Shown here piece after piece: positions 8,420 to 17,062 of a DNA stretch of 64,000 nt. Numbering within the stretch: position 1 is the first letter of the stretch; each line of letters begins with the position of its first letter. The notes beneath the pieces are model-generated. The model was given only the letters and a program-made list of their open reading frames with translations. It was not told the origin of the DNA and ran no database searches. The translations under genes were made by a program, and so were the position numbers. Source of the stretch: Bacteroidota bacterium (GTDB taxonomy: Bacteria > Bacteroidota > Bacteroidia > Chitinophagales > Chitinophagaceae); NCBI GenBank assembly GCA_018268055.1, contig JAFDXF010000086.1, positions 1 to 64,000 on the forward strand. The letters are read 5' to 3'.

Positions 8420-10867
8420 TTAAAAAGACTTCTTCTCTTGCTGTTTTTTATCTACCTCCGGTGTTTTCACATATTTTTCTAGCCATTGATATTGCTCATT
8501 TAATAAGTCAAGTATATTTTCCTTTCCACGATAACTGTGGGCTTCATAAGGCAGGCTTAAAAACTTTACGGTGCCTCCATTCCCTTTGATTGCATTAAAC
8601 ATTCTTTCGCTTTGAATGGGGAATGTTCCTTGATTGTCATCCATTTCACCATGTACCAAAAGAATCGGCGTTTTAATTTTATCAGCATACATAAACGGGC
8701 TCATACCATTATACAACTGAGGTGCTTGCCAATATGTTCTATCTTCATTTTGAAAGCCAAAAGGAGTAAGTGTTCGGTTGTATGCACCACTTCTTGCAAT
8801 ACCTGCTTTAAACAATTTAGTATGTGCCAATAAATTAGCCGTCATAAATGCGCCATAGCTGTGGCCACCAACAGCCATTCTGTTTCTATCTCCTACACCT
8901 AAAGAATCCAATATATTTACTGCTGCCTCTGCATTCATCGTAAGTTGTTGTATAAAATCATCATTGGGCTTCTTGTCTTTGCTGGTGGCTACAATGGGCA
9001 TTTCGGCATTATTAAAAACAGCATAGCCTTGTGTTACATAAAATATTGGCGAGCCCCAACTCACCATTGTAAAACGATGTTCACTTCCTCGTATCTGTGC
9101 AGCATCGGCTGCCGAATTATATTCTGCAGGATAAGCCCACATAAACACAGGAAGTTTACCGTCTTTTTCTTTGTTGTATCCTTTGGGCAAATAAAGATCT
9201 CCTGTTAGATTTACACCATCAGCTCGTTTATATTTAATTTTTTCTTTGGTTACACCTTCCAATTGCGGATATGGATTCGCAAATTTTGTAAGCTGTCTGT
9301 CAGCAATTCTTAACATCAAATTTTTAATCCAATAATTTGGAACAGTATTTTCATTTTCTCTTCTGGTCAGCAATTCTAATTTTTCAGGATTCAAAACTTT
9401 TACTACGGCTTCATACCATCCTTCCTGACAACGCCAAAGCGTATCTGCTTTTTTCTTGTGCACATCATAGCTCATCAAGAAAGGCAAATCTCCTTTTGGC
9501 GAACCGCCCACAGGATTATTGAACAATATTTTATTGCCTTTATCCAATGTTACTAAAACATCACGGTCGTATTGATTGGGAGCAGTAACCGGGTTTCCCG
9601 GATTGGAATAAGCATCTGTTGTATTTCTCGTGATTAATTTTTCTAAATCCCCTGTTATAGAATTGAATCGGTCTAATTGCACTGTCTGTTTACTTGTAAG
9701 TCCTTCTGTAACTATCGCCAGATTTGCATCTCCCCACGTCACTCCACGAAAACGAGTTTTTGTTTTAAAAAGCATTATTGGCTCTGAAATGAAAGGTGCT
9801 TTTTGTGCTAATACAGCATCATGATATTCCACTTCTTTTTTTATCATTCCGCTATCCAATGGTACGCACCAAGTGAGTGTAGCAGGTTCATCATCTCTCC
9901 AATCGTAGGAACGAGGAATGTTTTGTACATTATCATATCCGCTTGGTGCAGTTTCTGTTGATGGCAAGTCAATAATTTGTTTGACTAATTTTCCATTTGC
10001 ATCTGTAACCGAAATGGTTGAAGGAAATCCAAATGCAGGAACAGTGTATGAAAATGGTTTTTTGATAGAACGAATGAGAAAATATTTTTTATCCGGTGAA
10101 ACATTAACACTGGCGTAAATAGTTGGCTGACCAATTTTTGTTTCAGTACCATTCATATTTTTCATCAGCTGCGATGTAGCATAAAATTCAAACATATCAG
10201 CATCGTAAGGGCTTTTAATCAAATCTTGATAAGTAGGTCTGGGAGTTGCTTTACCATAATTTTCCTGAACGGTTGGCCCTTTCGGCATCAATGGTTTTGG
10301 AGGTGCCGCTGAAGCAGGCTTTATGATTGTGCGGTAAAGCATTGTTGTATTATCAACCCATTGATATGTTCCACCAAAAACAACATTTAAAGCCATTTTA
10401 TTCATCTTCACAGCTTTTTGTGTGGCTATATCTATCACATATAAATCTACTCTGTCTCTTGTAGTTTGTGTAAAAGCAATTTTATTTTGTTTTGGATTCC
10501 ATCTGAAATTGCCGGCAAATAAAGGGTTAGGCAGTCCTGAAATTTTATACTCTTTCTCCGTTTTAATATTTTTCAGCCAAACATTATTTACATAATTCTG
10601 CCTGCTTGGTGCAAAATTACTCGGATTGATACGCAAGCCTGCAATCTTCAATTCCGGCCTTGCCAATTCTTCAACAGAAGGATAACTACTGCTTTCAGTG
10701 AATAATATCCATTCGCCTTTATCGTCCATACTCACTCCGGGTGATGACTTAGCCAGCAACATATCAACGATATCTTTGGGTGGCAAAGTATAAGTATCCT
10801 GTGCCTTTGCAATAAATGAAATGCTCAAGGCAATTACGAAAAAGAAAAATGATTTTTTAACAGACAT
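8420..10867 (-). CDS. Secreted S9-family serine peptidase (glutamyl endopeptidase-like)
   Basis: 815 residues from the ATG at 10867; I reject the 31-residue upstream extension because a clear signal peptide (KKSFFFFVIALSISFIAKAQ) begins at this start. The N-terminal two thirds are a beta-propeller-like region with WNPKQNKIAFTQ and similar blades; the last 250 residues are an alpha/beta hydrolase. The catalytic triad is visible: Ser670 in GGHSYGAFM, Asp743/744 in HGEMDDNQG, His777 in PYEAHSYRG. The sequence around the triad resembles the branch of S9 that includes plant chloroplast glutamyl endopeptidase. It probably degrades peptides in the periplasm. Confidence 0.88.
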   Translation of the reverse strand: MSVKKSFFFFVIALSISFIAKAQDTYTLPPKDIVDMLLAKSSPGVSMDDKGEWILFTESSSYPSVEELARPELKIAGLRINPSNFAPSRQNYVNNVWLKNIKTEKEYKISGLPNPLFAGNFRWNPKQNKIAFTQTTRDRVDLYVIDIATQKAVKMNKMALNVVFGGTYQWVDNTTMLYRTIIKPASAAPPKPLMPKGPTVQENYGKATPRPTYQDLIKSPYDADMFEFYATSQLMKNMNGTETKIGQPTIYASVNVSPDKKYFLIRSIKKPFSYTVPAFGFPSTISVTDANGKLVKQIIDLPSTETAPSGYDNVQNIPRSYDWRDDEPATLTWCVPLDSGMIKKEVEYHDAVLAQKAPFISEPIMLFKTKTRFRGVTWGDANLAIVTEGLTSKQTVQLDRFNSITGDLEKLITRNTTDAYSNPGNPVTAPNQYDRDVLVTLDKGNKILFNNPVGGSPKGDLPFLMSYDVHKKKADTLWRCQEGWYEAVVKVLNPEKLELLTRRENENTVPNYWIKNLMLRIADRQLTKFANPYPQLEGVTKEKIKYKRADGVNLTGDLYLPKGYNKEKDGKLPVFMWAYPAEYNSAADAAQIRGSEHRFTMVSWGSPIFYVTQGYAVFNNAEMPIVATSKDKKPNDDFIQQLTMNAEAAVNILDSLGVGDRNRMAVGGHSYGAFMTANLLAHTKLFKAGIARSGAYNRTLTPFGFQNEDRTYWQAPQLYNGMSPFMYADKIKTPILLVHGEMDDNQGTFPIQSERMFNAIKGNGGTVKFLSLPYEAHSYRGKENILDLLNEQYQWLEKYVKTPEVDKKQQEKKSF

Positions 10868-10974
10868 AAGAATTGATTTTATTGGCGTGAAGTTAAGAAG
10901 AACGTTTTGCAATATTTTGTCAGGAAATATAAAAGGTATAAAAAATGAGATAAGAGGCACACCAGTATTTTAAT

Positions 10975-10982
10975 TAAATTTG
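10975..10982 (+). promoter_or_regulatory. Candidate -7 element (TAAATTTG) before the DUF2130 gene
   Basis: An exact match to the Bacteroidota TAnnTTTG element, 19 bases before the ATG at 11002. No good TTTG partner is seen at the usual distance, so confidence is moderate. Confidence 0.45.
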
Positions 10983-11001
10983 AACCCAATAATAAAAAAC
11001 T

Positions 11002-12198
11002 ATGCCGACAACCATCAAATGCCCCAATTGCCAACACGATTTTGAGCCAAACGAAAGTATTCGTGAAGAAGTACAAAAAGAATTGCGTGCCAAAATGAGT
11101 GATTGGCAAAAACAACAAGAAGATAAATTTAATAAAACACTCATTGAGGAGAAAAAGAAAATACAAGAGGCAACAGAGCATCAACTGCGAAAATCATTAG
11201 AAGGCGATTATGAAAATAAACTTCGAATAGCAGAGCAAATCAATAAAGACAATGAAGAAAAGCTAAAGCTAGCCAGAGAAAAAGAATATGACTTCTTGAA
11301 AAAGGAACAAGCGCTCAAAAACAAAGAAGAAGAATTAGAAATTTCAATACAAAAAAAACTATTAGAAGAAAGAGGCAAAATAGCTATAGAAATAAAAAAT
11401 CAGGAACAGCAACGCATTACAGACATGCAAACCGATTTTCAACTTAGGATGAAGGAAATGGAAGAAAAATTGGAAACACAAAAAAAATTAGCTGATGAAA
11501 TGCGGCGCAAAGCAGAACAAGGAAGTATGCAGTCACAAGGCGAGGTGCAAGAGCTTTTGTTAGAAAATTTATTGAAAACTAATTTTCCGTTTGATATAAT
11601 TACCGAAGTGGCAAAAGGCGTTCGCGGAGCAGACTGTATCCAGATTGTACGCAATAATTTTAATCAAGAATGTGGTAAAATAATTTTTGAAAGCAAACGT
11701 ACCAAAGAGTTTTCACCCGAATGGGTTGAAAAACTAAAAGCCGATATGCGTAGCCAAAATGCCGATGTAGCTGTAATCGTTACACAAGCAATGCCTCGAG
11801 ATATGAATAGCATTGGAGAAAAAGATGGCGTTTGGATTTGCAGTTTTGCAGAAGTAAAACCGGTTGTTCAAATGCTGCGTGACGGAATTATTAAAGTATC
11901 AAATGCAATGAAAAGCCAGGAAAACAAAGGCGACAAAATGCACCTGCTTTATAATTACCTCACCAGCCGTGAGTTTGCAGAGCAGTGGCAAGCTATCCGA
12001 GAAGGGTTTATGAATATGAAGTTGTCCATTATTAAAGAAAGGGATGCAATGGAAAAGTTGTGGAAAGCAAGGGAAAAACAACTGGAAAAAGTATTGTTGA
12101 ATGCAGCACATATCCGCGGCAGTATTGAGGGCATTTCAGGTTCCGATGTAGATTTTAACCTTTTGGAAAATAATGCAGGCGAAGGGGAAGAAAGTTAG
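11002..12198 (+). CDS. DUF2130 coiled-coil protein, RmuC/nuclease-like
   Basis: 398 residues. It opens with one CPNC pair (7-10), a half zinc-ribbon. A long charged coiled coil follows (about 20-190, rich in Glu, Lys and Gln). The C-terminal domain (190-370) matches DUF2130, with a pattern like PD-(D/E)xK nucleases: Asp211 in GADCIQIV, then Glu230-x-Lys232 in IIFESKRTKE. That layout recalls RmuC, a coiled-coil protein with a nuclease fold, but the role is not established. It is a single gene, oriented away from the S9 peptidase. The family name is confident; nuclease activity is inference. Confidence 0.85.
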   Translation: MPTTIKCPNCQHDFEPNESIREEVQKELRAKMSDWQKQQEDKFNKTLIEEKKKIQEATEHQLRKSLEGDYENKLRIAEQINKDNEEKLKLAREKEYDFLKKEQALKNKEEELEISIQKKLLEERGKIAIEIKNQEQQRITDMQTDFQLRMKEMEEKLETQKKLADEMRRKAEQGSMQSQGEVQELLLENLLKTNFPFDIITEVAKGVRGADCIQIVRNNFNQECGKIIFESKRTKEFSPEWVEKLKADMRSQNADVAVIVTQAMPRDMNSIGEKDGVWICSFAEVKPVVQMLRDGIIKVSNAMKSQENKGDKMHLLYNYLTSREFAEQWQAIREGFMNMKLSIIKERDAMEKLWKAREKQLEKVLLNAAHIRGSIEGISGSDVDFNLLENNAGEGEES

Positions 12199-12484
12199 GA
12201 ATGACGAATGAGAAAGTGATAGGTTATAAGTTTTATGTTTAGTTTTTTTCGCTTAGTGTTTGGAAAAAATAATTTAACCTCTCCTGAGTTTTCGGGAGCT
12301 TAAAGCGAAACACCATGTTGCTAATCTTCCAAAAAAAATTTGTGCTATATGTACTTTTGAAATTTAGTATCTGAGATAATTTAGCCACAAAGATTCAGAA
12401 AGTAACGTATGCAGTATTCATTTTATTTAAAATGCCCCTCCGTGAAAATCTCAGTGTTACTCAGTGGTAAAAAAATGAAATGCA
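12199..12484. other. 286-base gap with a hairpin and a degenerate repeat
   Basis: No gene supported. It holds a 7-base-pair hairpin (CTCCTGA 12281-12287 with TCGGGAG 12292-12298, one wobble pair) without a T-tail, and the repeat-like segment at 12381-12475. The DUF2130 and phosphopantetheinyl transferase genes converge here, so any terminator would serve both. Confidence 0.5.
12381..12475. repeat. Degenerate 'cacaaag ... ctccgtg ... gtggt' intergenic repeat
   Basis: The segment begins TTAGCCACAAAGATTC and ends with CTCCGTGAAAATC...CAGTGGTAAAAA, with CCAC/GTGG ends as a loose inverted pair. It looks like the widespread intergenic repeat built from cacagag and ctccgtg words that many bacteria carry, recalled from memory. 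No second copy of this form exists in the window. Confidence 0.3.
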
Positions 12485-13111
12485 TTAAGAATAAACCCAA
12501 GTCAATACAAACTCTTCAAAGAAATGATAATATATTTTTAGACTCGATTCGTTTTTTACAAAGAAGCAATCTATTGTTTCCTCTTGTTCCTTTTGATTGG
12601 ACAATAGTATATGTTCTTTAAAATCTACCCCGCCATTTCCATACCATTTGAATACAGATTCTTTTGCACTCCAAAGCAATGTTGCCTTTAAGAAATCAGT
12701 TTCTGCATACTCTTTGGGAAGTAATTTAAATTCAGAAAATTCTTTTTCATTCAAATACTTATTCGTAATCGTTGAAATTTTTTCTTTAGCGATTTCCACA
12801 TCCACTCCCACTCTGTTTTTATTACTTACAATTGCTGCAGCGAAATCACCACAATGAGAAATGGAGAAGTGGTATTGCTCGTTCGGCAAAAAAGGCTTTC
12901 GTGTATCAGCAATTTCAATCAGATGATAAGGGAAATCCGGAAACAAATATTGCAACAAAAAACGTCCTGCCAAATGTTGCAATCGCTTGTGTGGATGCGT
13001 GACATCCCGATGCAACGGCACATTGCCTTTAAAGAAGGCTTCATTTTCTTCTATCTTCCACACACCTAATCGGGTGTATTCGTTAATTTGTTGTTGAAAA
13101 AATATTGGCAT
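12485..13111 (-). CDS. 4'-phosphopantetheinyl transferase superfamily protein
   Basis: 208 residues. It moves the phosphopantetheine arm of CoA onto a Ser of a carrier protein (fatty acid, polyketide or peptide synthesis). Signatures: the KPFLPN...HFSISHCGDF segment (73-90), GVDVE (102-106, Mg-binding Asp104) and WSAKESVFKWYG (147-158, Glu151 and Lys154). It is of the Sfp-like two-lobed type by length, though shorter than Sfp itself. It stands alone, with no synthase nearby, so the target carrier protein is unknown. A candidate promoter lies at 13156-13188. Confidence 0.88.
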   Translation of the reverse strand: MPIFFQQQINEYTRLGVWKIEENEAFFKGNVPLHRDVTHPHKRLQHLAGRFLLQYLFPDFPYHLIEIADTRKPFLPNEQYHFSISHCGDFAAAIVSNKNRVGVDVEIAKEKISTITNKYLNEKEFSEFKLLPKEYAETDFLKATLLWSAKESVFKWYGNGGVDFKEHILLSNQKEQEETIDCFFVKNESSLKIYYHFFEEFVLTWVYS

Positions 13112-13155
13112 TGATGACCAATTTCGTATTTAATTTGCCAGATAATAGAACCAAA

Positions 13156-13188
13156 CAAAGATAATCACACAACGCTGACAACTATCAA
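13156..13188 (-). promoter_or_regulatory. Candidate promoter for the phosphopantetheinyl transferase gene
   Basis: On the minus strand: TTG (13186-13188), 22 bases, then TATCTTTG (13156-13163), an exact TAnnTTTG. It is 44 bases upstream of the start codon. Confidence 0.55.
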
Positions 13189-13232
13189 GACTCGTTAAGA
13201 ATAGTACATCAGTAGTAAAATAAACAAACGCT

Positions 13233-13769
13233 ATGATTTTATCAGACACACGAATTTTAGAAGAAATTGAAAAAGGCACCATTAAAATTTCACCCTATCA
13301 TCGTGATTGCCTCGGCAGCAACTCGTATGATGTGCACCTTGGTAAAACATTAGCTACATACAAAGACAAAGAGATTGATGCTAAAAAGCATAATCAAATA
13401 GAATATTTTGAAATTCCGGATGAAGGCATTGTGTTACAGCCACATATTTTCTATCTGGGAGTAACTGAAGAGTACACAGAAACGCATGCTCACGTTCCTT
13501 TTCTGGAAGGAAAATCTTCTACCGGTCGCCTCGGTATTGATATTCACGCTACAGCCGGAAAAGGTGATGTTGGTTTTTGCGGCCACTGGACGTTAGAGAT
13601 TTCTGTAAAACAACCGGTACGAGTTTATAAAGGAATGCCTATTGGTCAGCTAATCTATTTCCCTGTAGATGGAGAAATTGAAAATCCATACAATAAAAAG
13701 AAAAATGCTAAGTACAGCCATCAACCCGATAAACCAGTAGAGAGTATGATGTGGAAGAATAAATTTTGA
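13233..13769 (+). CDS. dcd: dCTP deaminase
   Basis: 178 residues, full length. It deaminates dCTP to dUTP, feeding dTMP synthesis. The trimeric dUTPase-like fold is recognisable from the nucleotide-binding EGKSSTGRLGI segment (92-102), the metal and triphosphate region, and the catalytic Glu122 in CGHWTLEIS. The start MILSDTRI is the usual one. The downstream DUF3810 gene converges with only 6 bases between stops. Confidence 0.95.
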   Translation: MILSDTRILEEIEKGTIKISPYHRDCLGSNSYDVHLGKTLATYKDKEIDAKKHNQIEYFEIPDEGIVLQPHIFYLGVTEEYTETHAHVPFLEGKSSTGRLGIDIHATAGKGDVGFCGHWTLEISVKQPVRVYKGMPIGQLIYFPVDGEIENPYNKKKNAKYSHQPDKPVESMMWKNKF

Positions 13770-13775
13770 CGCAAA

Positions 13776-14888
13776 TTAAAGAGCGTCCACTCCATATTTT
13801 TTGTAATAAGCAATCAACCAAGCCACTACTTCATTATAACTTCTTTTCCCTGCCGGCTGATTATTTGCTTTCAAAAATTCACCATAGCCACTCATAATTA
13901 AATCTTGTAAAGGGTTTTCATATCTTTTGAAAAAAGCTTTGTATTCAACGATGTCTTTTAATAGCTGCGGATGCCTTTGCAATTGAAACTTTCGGGCCAA
14001 TGCAGTGTCTCTTCTAAAAACTTCGGTGATAGAATAATTATACATATCAAAATAAACCGAATACCGGAATATGTTTGAAGGGTAAGCTTTACAAGCAAGA
14101 TAACCGACAAAATTTGCTTCATTCTCTTTGGCATAACCCAATTGATGCGCTATTTCATGAGTAGTAACATAAGGCTCCAAAAATTTAGGTATCGTAGTAT
14201 TTACTTGTGCCTCACCTGAAAACGGATTGTAATAACCTTGAAAACCTAAATAATTTCCAAGATAGCTGTAAATTGATGGTTTTACAGAACGAACATCATA
14301 ATTCAAAAAAGGATACGATTTATTTGCTACGGTGTATGCTTCAGAAGCCGAAGAAAACAAAGTTCGTTTTCGGTCAAATGAATCACGCTCATGCTCATCT
14401 ACCAAAGCTGCATATTGATTGACTCTGGAAAGTATAGTTGTTGTTAAAGTATCTAAATCTTCAATGCTATATGGTTTCACCTCCAATTTTAATTGATGTG
14501 CAATACCTTGTCTGTTATAATTCAATCCCCAAAAAGCATAAAATGTAACATAGATAAATAAAATAAAAAAGAAAAGATGCTGCAATCCAGAAACCCAATA
14601 TACTCTATTTGTTTTTTTCCGAACAATAGCTCTGATGAGCCTAAAAAACTTAAAGAAAACAATAAAAATCAGGAAGGCATAAAATAAATCGCCAACACTT
14701 AATGGAATCCAGCCCAGCAAAAAACGTTGTATTTTGGCAATTACAGGATATATGCCCAAGCTATAATTGGACTCAACCCAAGCGGGATACCATGTTGCCC
14801 ATTTTATCAAAATGGTCAGCAATATCAGCAGCACCCAACTCCAACTTTTCATCAACCGGTTAAATATCCGGGCTATCAATTGTTGCAA
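13776..14888 (-). CDS. DUF3810 membrane protein with HExxH metalloprotease motif
   Basis: 370 residues. Three hydrophobic helices fill the first 125 residues (SWVLLILLTILIKW, VGDLFYAFLIFIVFFKF, LFFFILFIYVTFYAFWG). The C-terminal domain carries HEIAHQLGY followed by ENEAN, i.e. HExxH plus a downstream Glu as in gluzincins, so a zinc peptidase is likely. This is the DUF3810 family, common in Bacteroidota, with no established substrate. The domain after the helices is probably outside the cytoplasm. Confidence 0.85.
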   Translation of the reverse strand: MQQLIARIFNRLMKSWSWVLLILLTILIKWATWYPAWVESNYSLGIYPVIAKIQRFLLGWIPLSVGDLFYAFLIFIVFFKFFRLIRAIVRKKTNRVYWVSGLQHLFFFILFIYVTFYAFWGLNYNRQGIAHQLKLEVKPYSIEDLDTLTTTILSRVNQYAALVDEHERDSFDRKRTLFSSASEAYTVANKSYPFLNYDVRSVKPSIYSYLGNYLGFQGYYNPFSGEAQVNTTIPKFLEPYVTTHEIAHQLGYAKENEANFVGYLACKAYPSNIFRYSVYFDMYNYSITEVFRRDTALARKFQLQRHPQLLKDIVEYKAFFKRYENPLQDLIMSGYGEFLKANNQPAGKRSYNEVVAWLIAYYKKYGVDAL

Positions 14889-14964
14889 CTACTTAATTAT
14901 TAAAGATTAACGCTAAAAGATAAAAGTAGCAAGTTTCGGATAAAAAAATGAATTTCGGTGTATT

Positions 14965-14990
14965 TTGTTGCTTTAATTGTCTTACCTTTG
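14965..14990 (+). promoter_or_regulatory. Promoter for yceD-rpmF(-plsX)
   Basis: TTG at 14965-14967, 15 bases, then TACCTTTG at 14983-14990, followed by GCGCCCCGCCCC. The -7 element is an exact consensus and the GC-rich start is typical of strongly expressed Bacteroidota ribosomal genes. The spacer is shorter than usual. The expected transcript starts near 14997, giving a leader of about 40 bases. Confidence 0.7.
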
Positions 14991-15035
14991 CGCCCCGCCC
15001 CAATAACCATATTGGTTCGGAATAAAAGTTGAAAA

Positions 15036-15584
15036 ATGAACCGCCGCCGGGAATATTCCATACCGTTTGTGGGGTTAAAGCCCGGAGTTCACGAATACAA
15101 CTATAGTATTGATGATAAGTTCTTTGATGATTTTCAATCGCAGGATTTTAAAAACTGTAAAGCTAATGTAAAGTTGCTCTTAGACAAGAAAAGCACCTTT
15201 ATGACTCTAAAATTTGAGATTGGTGGCAGTTTAGAAGTTAATTGCGATCGGTGCAATAGTCAACTACCGCTTGAACTTTGGGACGAGTTTAATATCACTG
15301 TTAAACTTGCTGAAGATGCGGAGTTGATGAACGAACAAGAAGAAGATCCGGATATGTATTATATACCTCAGGGAGAAAGCCATTTGGAAATTGCCAATTG
15401 GATTTATGAATTTATCAACCTGAGCATACCAATGCATAAAGTGTGCACTTATGAAAACATGAACGGGCCTCATTGCAACAAATCGGCAAAAGAAATGTTG
15501 AAGAAAATGAGTACTGAAGAAAAGGAAATCAAAAAAGAAAACCCAATCTGGAAAGGATTGGAAAAATTTAAAGATTTAGATTAA
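15036..15584 (+). CDS. yceD: YceD family protein (DUF177), upstream of rpmF
   Basis: 182 residues. DUF177 proteins are encoded next to rpmF in most bacteria and have been tied to 23S rRNA accumulation. The conserved CDRC pair sits in VNCDRCNSQLPLEL, and a second Cys pair in CTYENMNGPHCN near 150. The acidic middle (AEDAELMNEQEEDPD) is typical. rpmF begins 17 bases later in the same direction. Confidence 0.85.
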   Translation: MNRRREYSIPFVGLKPGVHEYNYSIDDKFFDDFQSQDFKNCKANVKLLLDKKSTFMTLKFEIGGSLEVNCDRCNSQLPLELWDEFNITVKLAEDAELMNEQEEDPDMYYIPQGESHLEIANWIYEFINLSIPMHKVCTYENMNGPHCNKSAKEMLKKMSTEEKEIKKENPIWKGLEKFKDLD

Positions 15585-15601
15585 TAATTAATATTTGAGT
15601 T

Positions 15602-15796
15602 ATGCCAAATCCGAAACGCCGGCACAGCCAGCAAAGAAGCGCCAAAAGAAGGACGCATTATAAAGCAACCGCATCTACGTTGACTACAGACAGTACAACA
15701 GGCGAAATACATGTACGCCATCGTGCACACGTAAGTGAGGGTAAACTTTTCTATAAAGGAAAAGTTGTAGCTGAAAAGTCACCAGTAAAAAAATAA
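15602..15796 (+). CDS. rpmF: 50S ribosomal protein L32
   Basis: 64 residues, highly basic, with the L32 start MPNPKRRHSQQRSAKRRTHY. The zinc-binding cysteines found in many L32 proteins are absent (no Cys in the protein), so this is the C-minus form. It lies between yceD and plsX as in most bacteria. Confidence 0.97.
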   Translation: MPNPKRRHSQQRSAKRRTHYKATASTLTTDSTTGEIHVRHRAHVSEGKLFYKGKVVAEKSPVKK

Positions 15797-15816
15797 GAGG
15801 ATAATTCCTCGTTTTT
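15797..15816 (+). terminator. Weak intrinsic terminator after rpmF
   Basis: GAGGA (15797-15801), loop TAAT, TCCTC (15806-15810), then GTTTTT. The stem starts directly after the rpmF stop codon. Five base pairs is short, so this may only reduce read-through into plsX. Confidence 0.5.
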
Positions 15817-15818
15817 AT

Positions 15819-15872
15819 AAATTCCAAATCTCACCTTTGGCAATAAATCATTGTCAGCGGGATTTGGAATTT
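15819..15872 (+). promoter_or_regulatory. Perfect 12-base inverted repeat before plsX
   Basis: AAATTCCAAATC (15819-15830) and GATTTGGAATTT (15861-15872) are perfect reverse complements 42 bases apart start to start, ending 18 bases before the plsX ATG. The 30-base interior contains CACCTTTG (15832-15839), one base off a -7 element. It could be an operator pair, an RNA hairpin, or both. Confidence 0.6.
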
Positions 15873-15890
15873 CTTATTTAAAAAATTGCC

Positions 15891-16832
15891 ATGATAATAG
15901 GATTAGATATGATGGGTGGTGATTATGCACCATTGGAAGCTGTGAAAGGCATTGCTTTATATCTATCGTCATCCAATAATCAGGCAACAATAGTACTTAT
16001 TGGCCAGCAAGAAAAAATCAATCCGCTGCTGGAAGAGTACAAAATACCAAAAGATAAAATTCAGGTAGTGCATGCAGCAGAAGTGATTGATATGCACGAG
16101 CACCCTACCAAAGCTCTAAAAGAAAAAAAACAATCTTCTATTTCAATAGGTTTTTATCAGCTGGCAACAGGAAAAATGGATGCATTCATCAGTGCAGGCA
16201 ACACCGGTGCCATGTTGGTAGGTGCACTTTTTTCCATTAAGGCGTTAGAAGGAGTAATTCGTCCTACAATTTCTACCATTATTCCCAAAGTAAATGGTAA
16301 AACAGGATTGCTACTTGATGTTGGCCTCAATGCGGATTGCAAACCGGAGCAACTCAATCAATTTGCCACAATGGGTACTGTGTATGCACAAACAATTTTG
16401 GGAATAGAAAATCCTCGAACAGCATTAATGAATGTGGGTGAAGAAGAAGGAAAAGGAAATATATTGGCACAAGCGGCTTATCCCATGCTCAAAGAAAATA
16501 AACATATCCATTTTACCGGGAATATTGAAGGCCGCGATGTATTGATGGACAAAGCAGATGTAATGGTATGCGATGGCTTCACCGGAAATATTGTATTGAA
16601 AATGGCTGAGTCAATTTATGAAATAAGCAAACAGCGAAATATATCTGACGAGTATTTCAATCGGTTCAATTTTGAAAATTACGGAGGCACTCCTGTTTTG
16701 GGTGTTGCCAAACCGGTTATCATCGGTCACGGTATTTCCGGAGCAACAGCATTTATGAACATGATATTGCTGGCGCAAAAAATGTTGGAAAAAGATGTGA
16801 TGAATAAAATGAGTGCAAATCTTGCATCGTAG
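15891..16832 (+). CDS. plsX: Phosphate acyltransferase PlsX
   Basis: 313 residues. PlsX converts acyl-ACP and phosphate into acyl-phosphate, the first step of membrane phospholipid synthesis in the PlsX/PlsY route. Recognised by the start IIGLDMMGGDYAP, the central SAGNTGAML (near 100), LDVGLNADCKPEQL, VGEEEGKGN, the VCDGFTGNIVLKM motif and the C-terminal IGHGISGATAF. Length is normal. fabH, the usual next gene, is not present; tRNA-Lys follows. Co-transcription with rpmF depends on the structures at 15797-15872. Confidence 0.96.
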   Translation: MIIGLDMMGGDYAPLEAVKGIALYLSSSNNQATIVLIGQQEKINPLLEEYKIPKDKIQVVHAAEVIDMHEHPTKALKEKKQSSISIGFYQLATGKMDAFISAGNTGAMLVGALFSIKALEGVIRPTISTIIPKVNGKTGLLLDVGLNADCKPEQLNQFATMGTVYAQTILGIENPRTALMNVGEEEGKGNILAQAAYPMLKENKHIHFTGNIEGRDVLMDKADVMVCDGFTGNIVLKMAESIYEISKQRNISDEYFNRFNFENYGGTPVLGVAKPVIIGHGISGATAFMNMILLAQKMLEKDVMNKMSANLAS

Positions 16833-16886
16833 CATTTATTAATTCAAGTATCAAACAAAAAACTGTTGATAATTATTTGAAAAACA

Positions 16887-16918
16887 TTTGGCATTAAAGA
16901 TTCAGAACTGTATTTTTG
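16887..16918 (+). promoter_or_regulatory. Consensus promoter for tRNA-Lys
   Basis: TTTG (16887-16890), exactly 20 bases, TATTTTTG (16911-16918). Both elements match the Bacteroidota consensus fully with ideal spacing. The transcript should start near 16925, about 60 bases before the tRNA. Confidence 0.85.
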
Positions 16919-16986
16919 CACTCCTTTAAAACAGAAAGTTCTTTTTTAATTTGAAATAAAAATATTGCTTGAAAAAGCAAAATGGA

Positions 16987-17059
16987 GATCTCGTAGCTCA
17001 GTTGGTAGAGCACAACACTTTTAATGTTGGGGCCCTGGGTTCGAGTCCCAGCGGGATCA
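16987..17059 (+). tRNA. tRNA-Lys (anticodon TTT)
   Basis: 73 bases fold into a complete cloverleaf. The acceptor GATCTCG pairs with CGGGATC (one G-T), discriminator A; D-arm GCTC/GAGC; anticodon stem CAACA/TGTTG with loop CTTTTAA, giving anticodon TTT (Lys); variable loop GGGCC; T-arm CTGGG-TTCGAGT-CCCAG. CCA is not encoded. A degenerate copy of its 3' half follows at once (17063-17099). Confidence 0.97.
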
Positions 17060-17062
17060 CAT

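Noticed and set aside
10868..10960. Upstream extension of the S9 peptidase
   Set aside because: It would place a hydrophobic, unrelated stretch before a clear signal peptide.
12409..12621. 70-codon plus-strand frame at the end of the phosphopantetheinyl transferase gene
   Set aside because: Half of it lies antisense to a conserved gene and it starts inside a repeat-like sequence.
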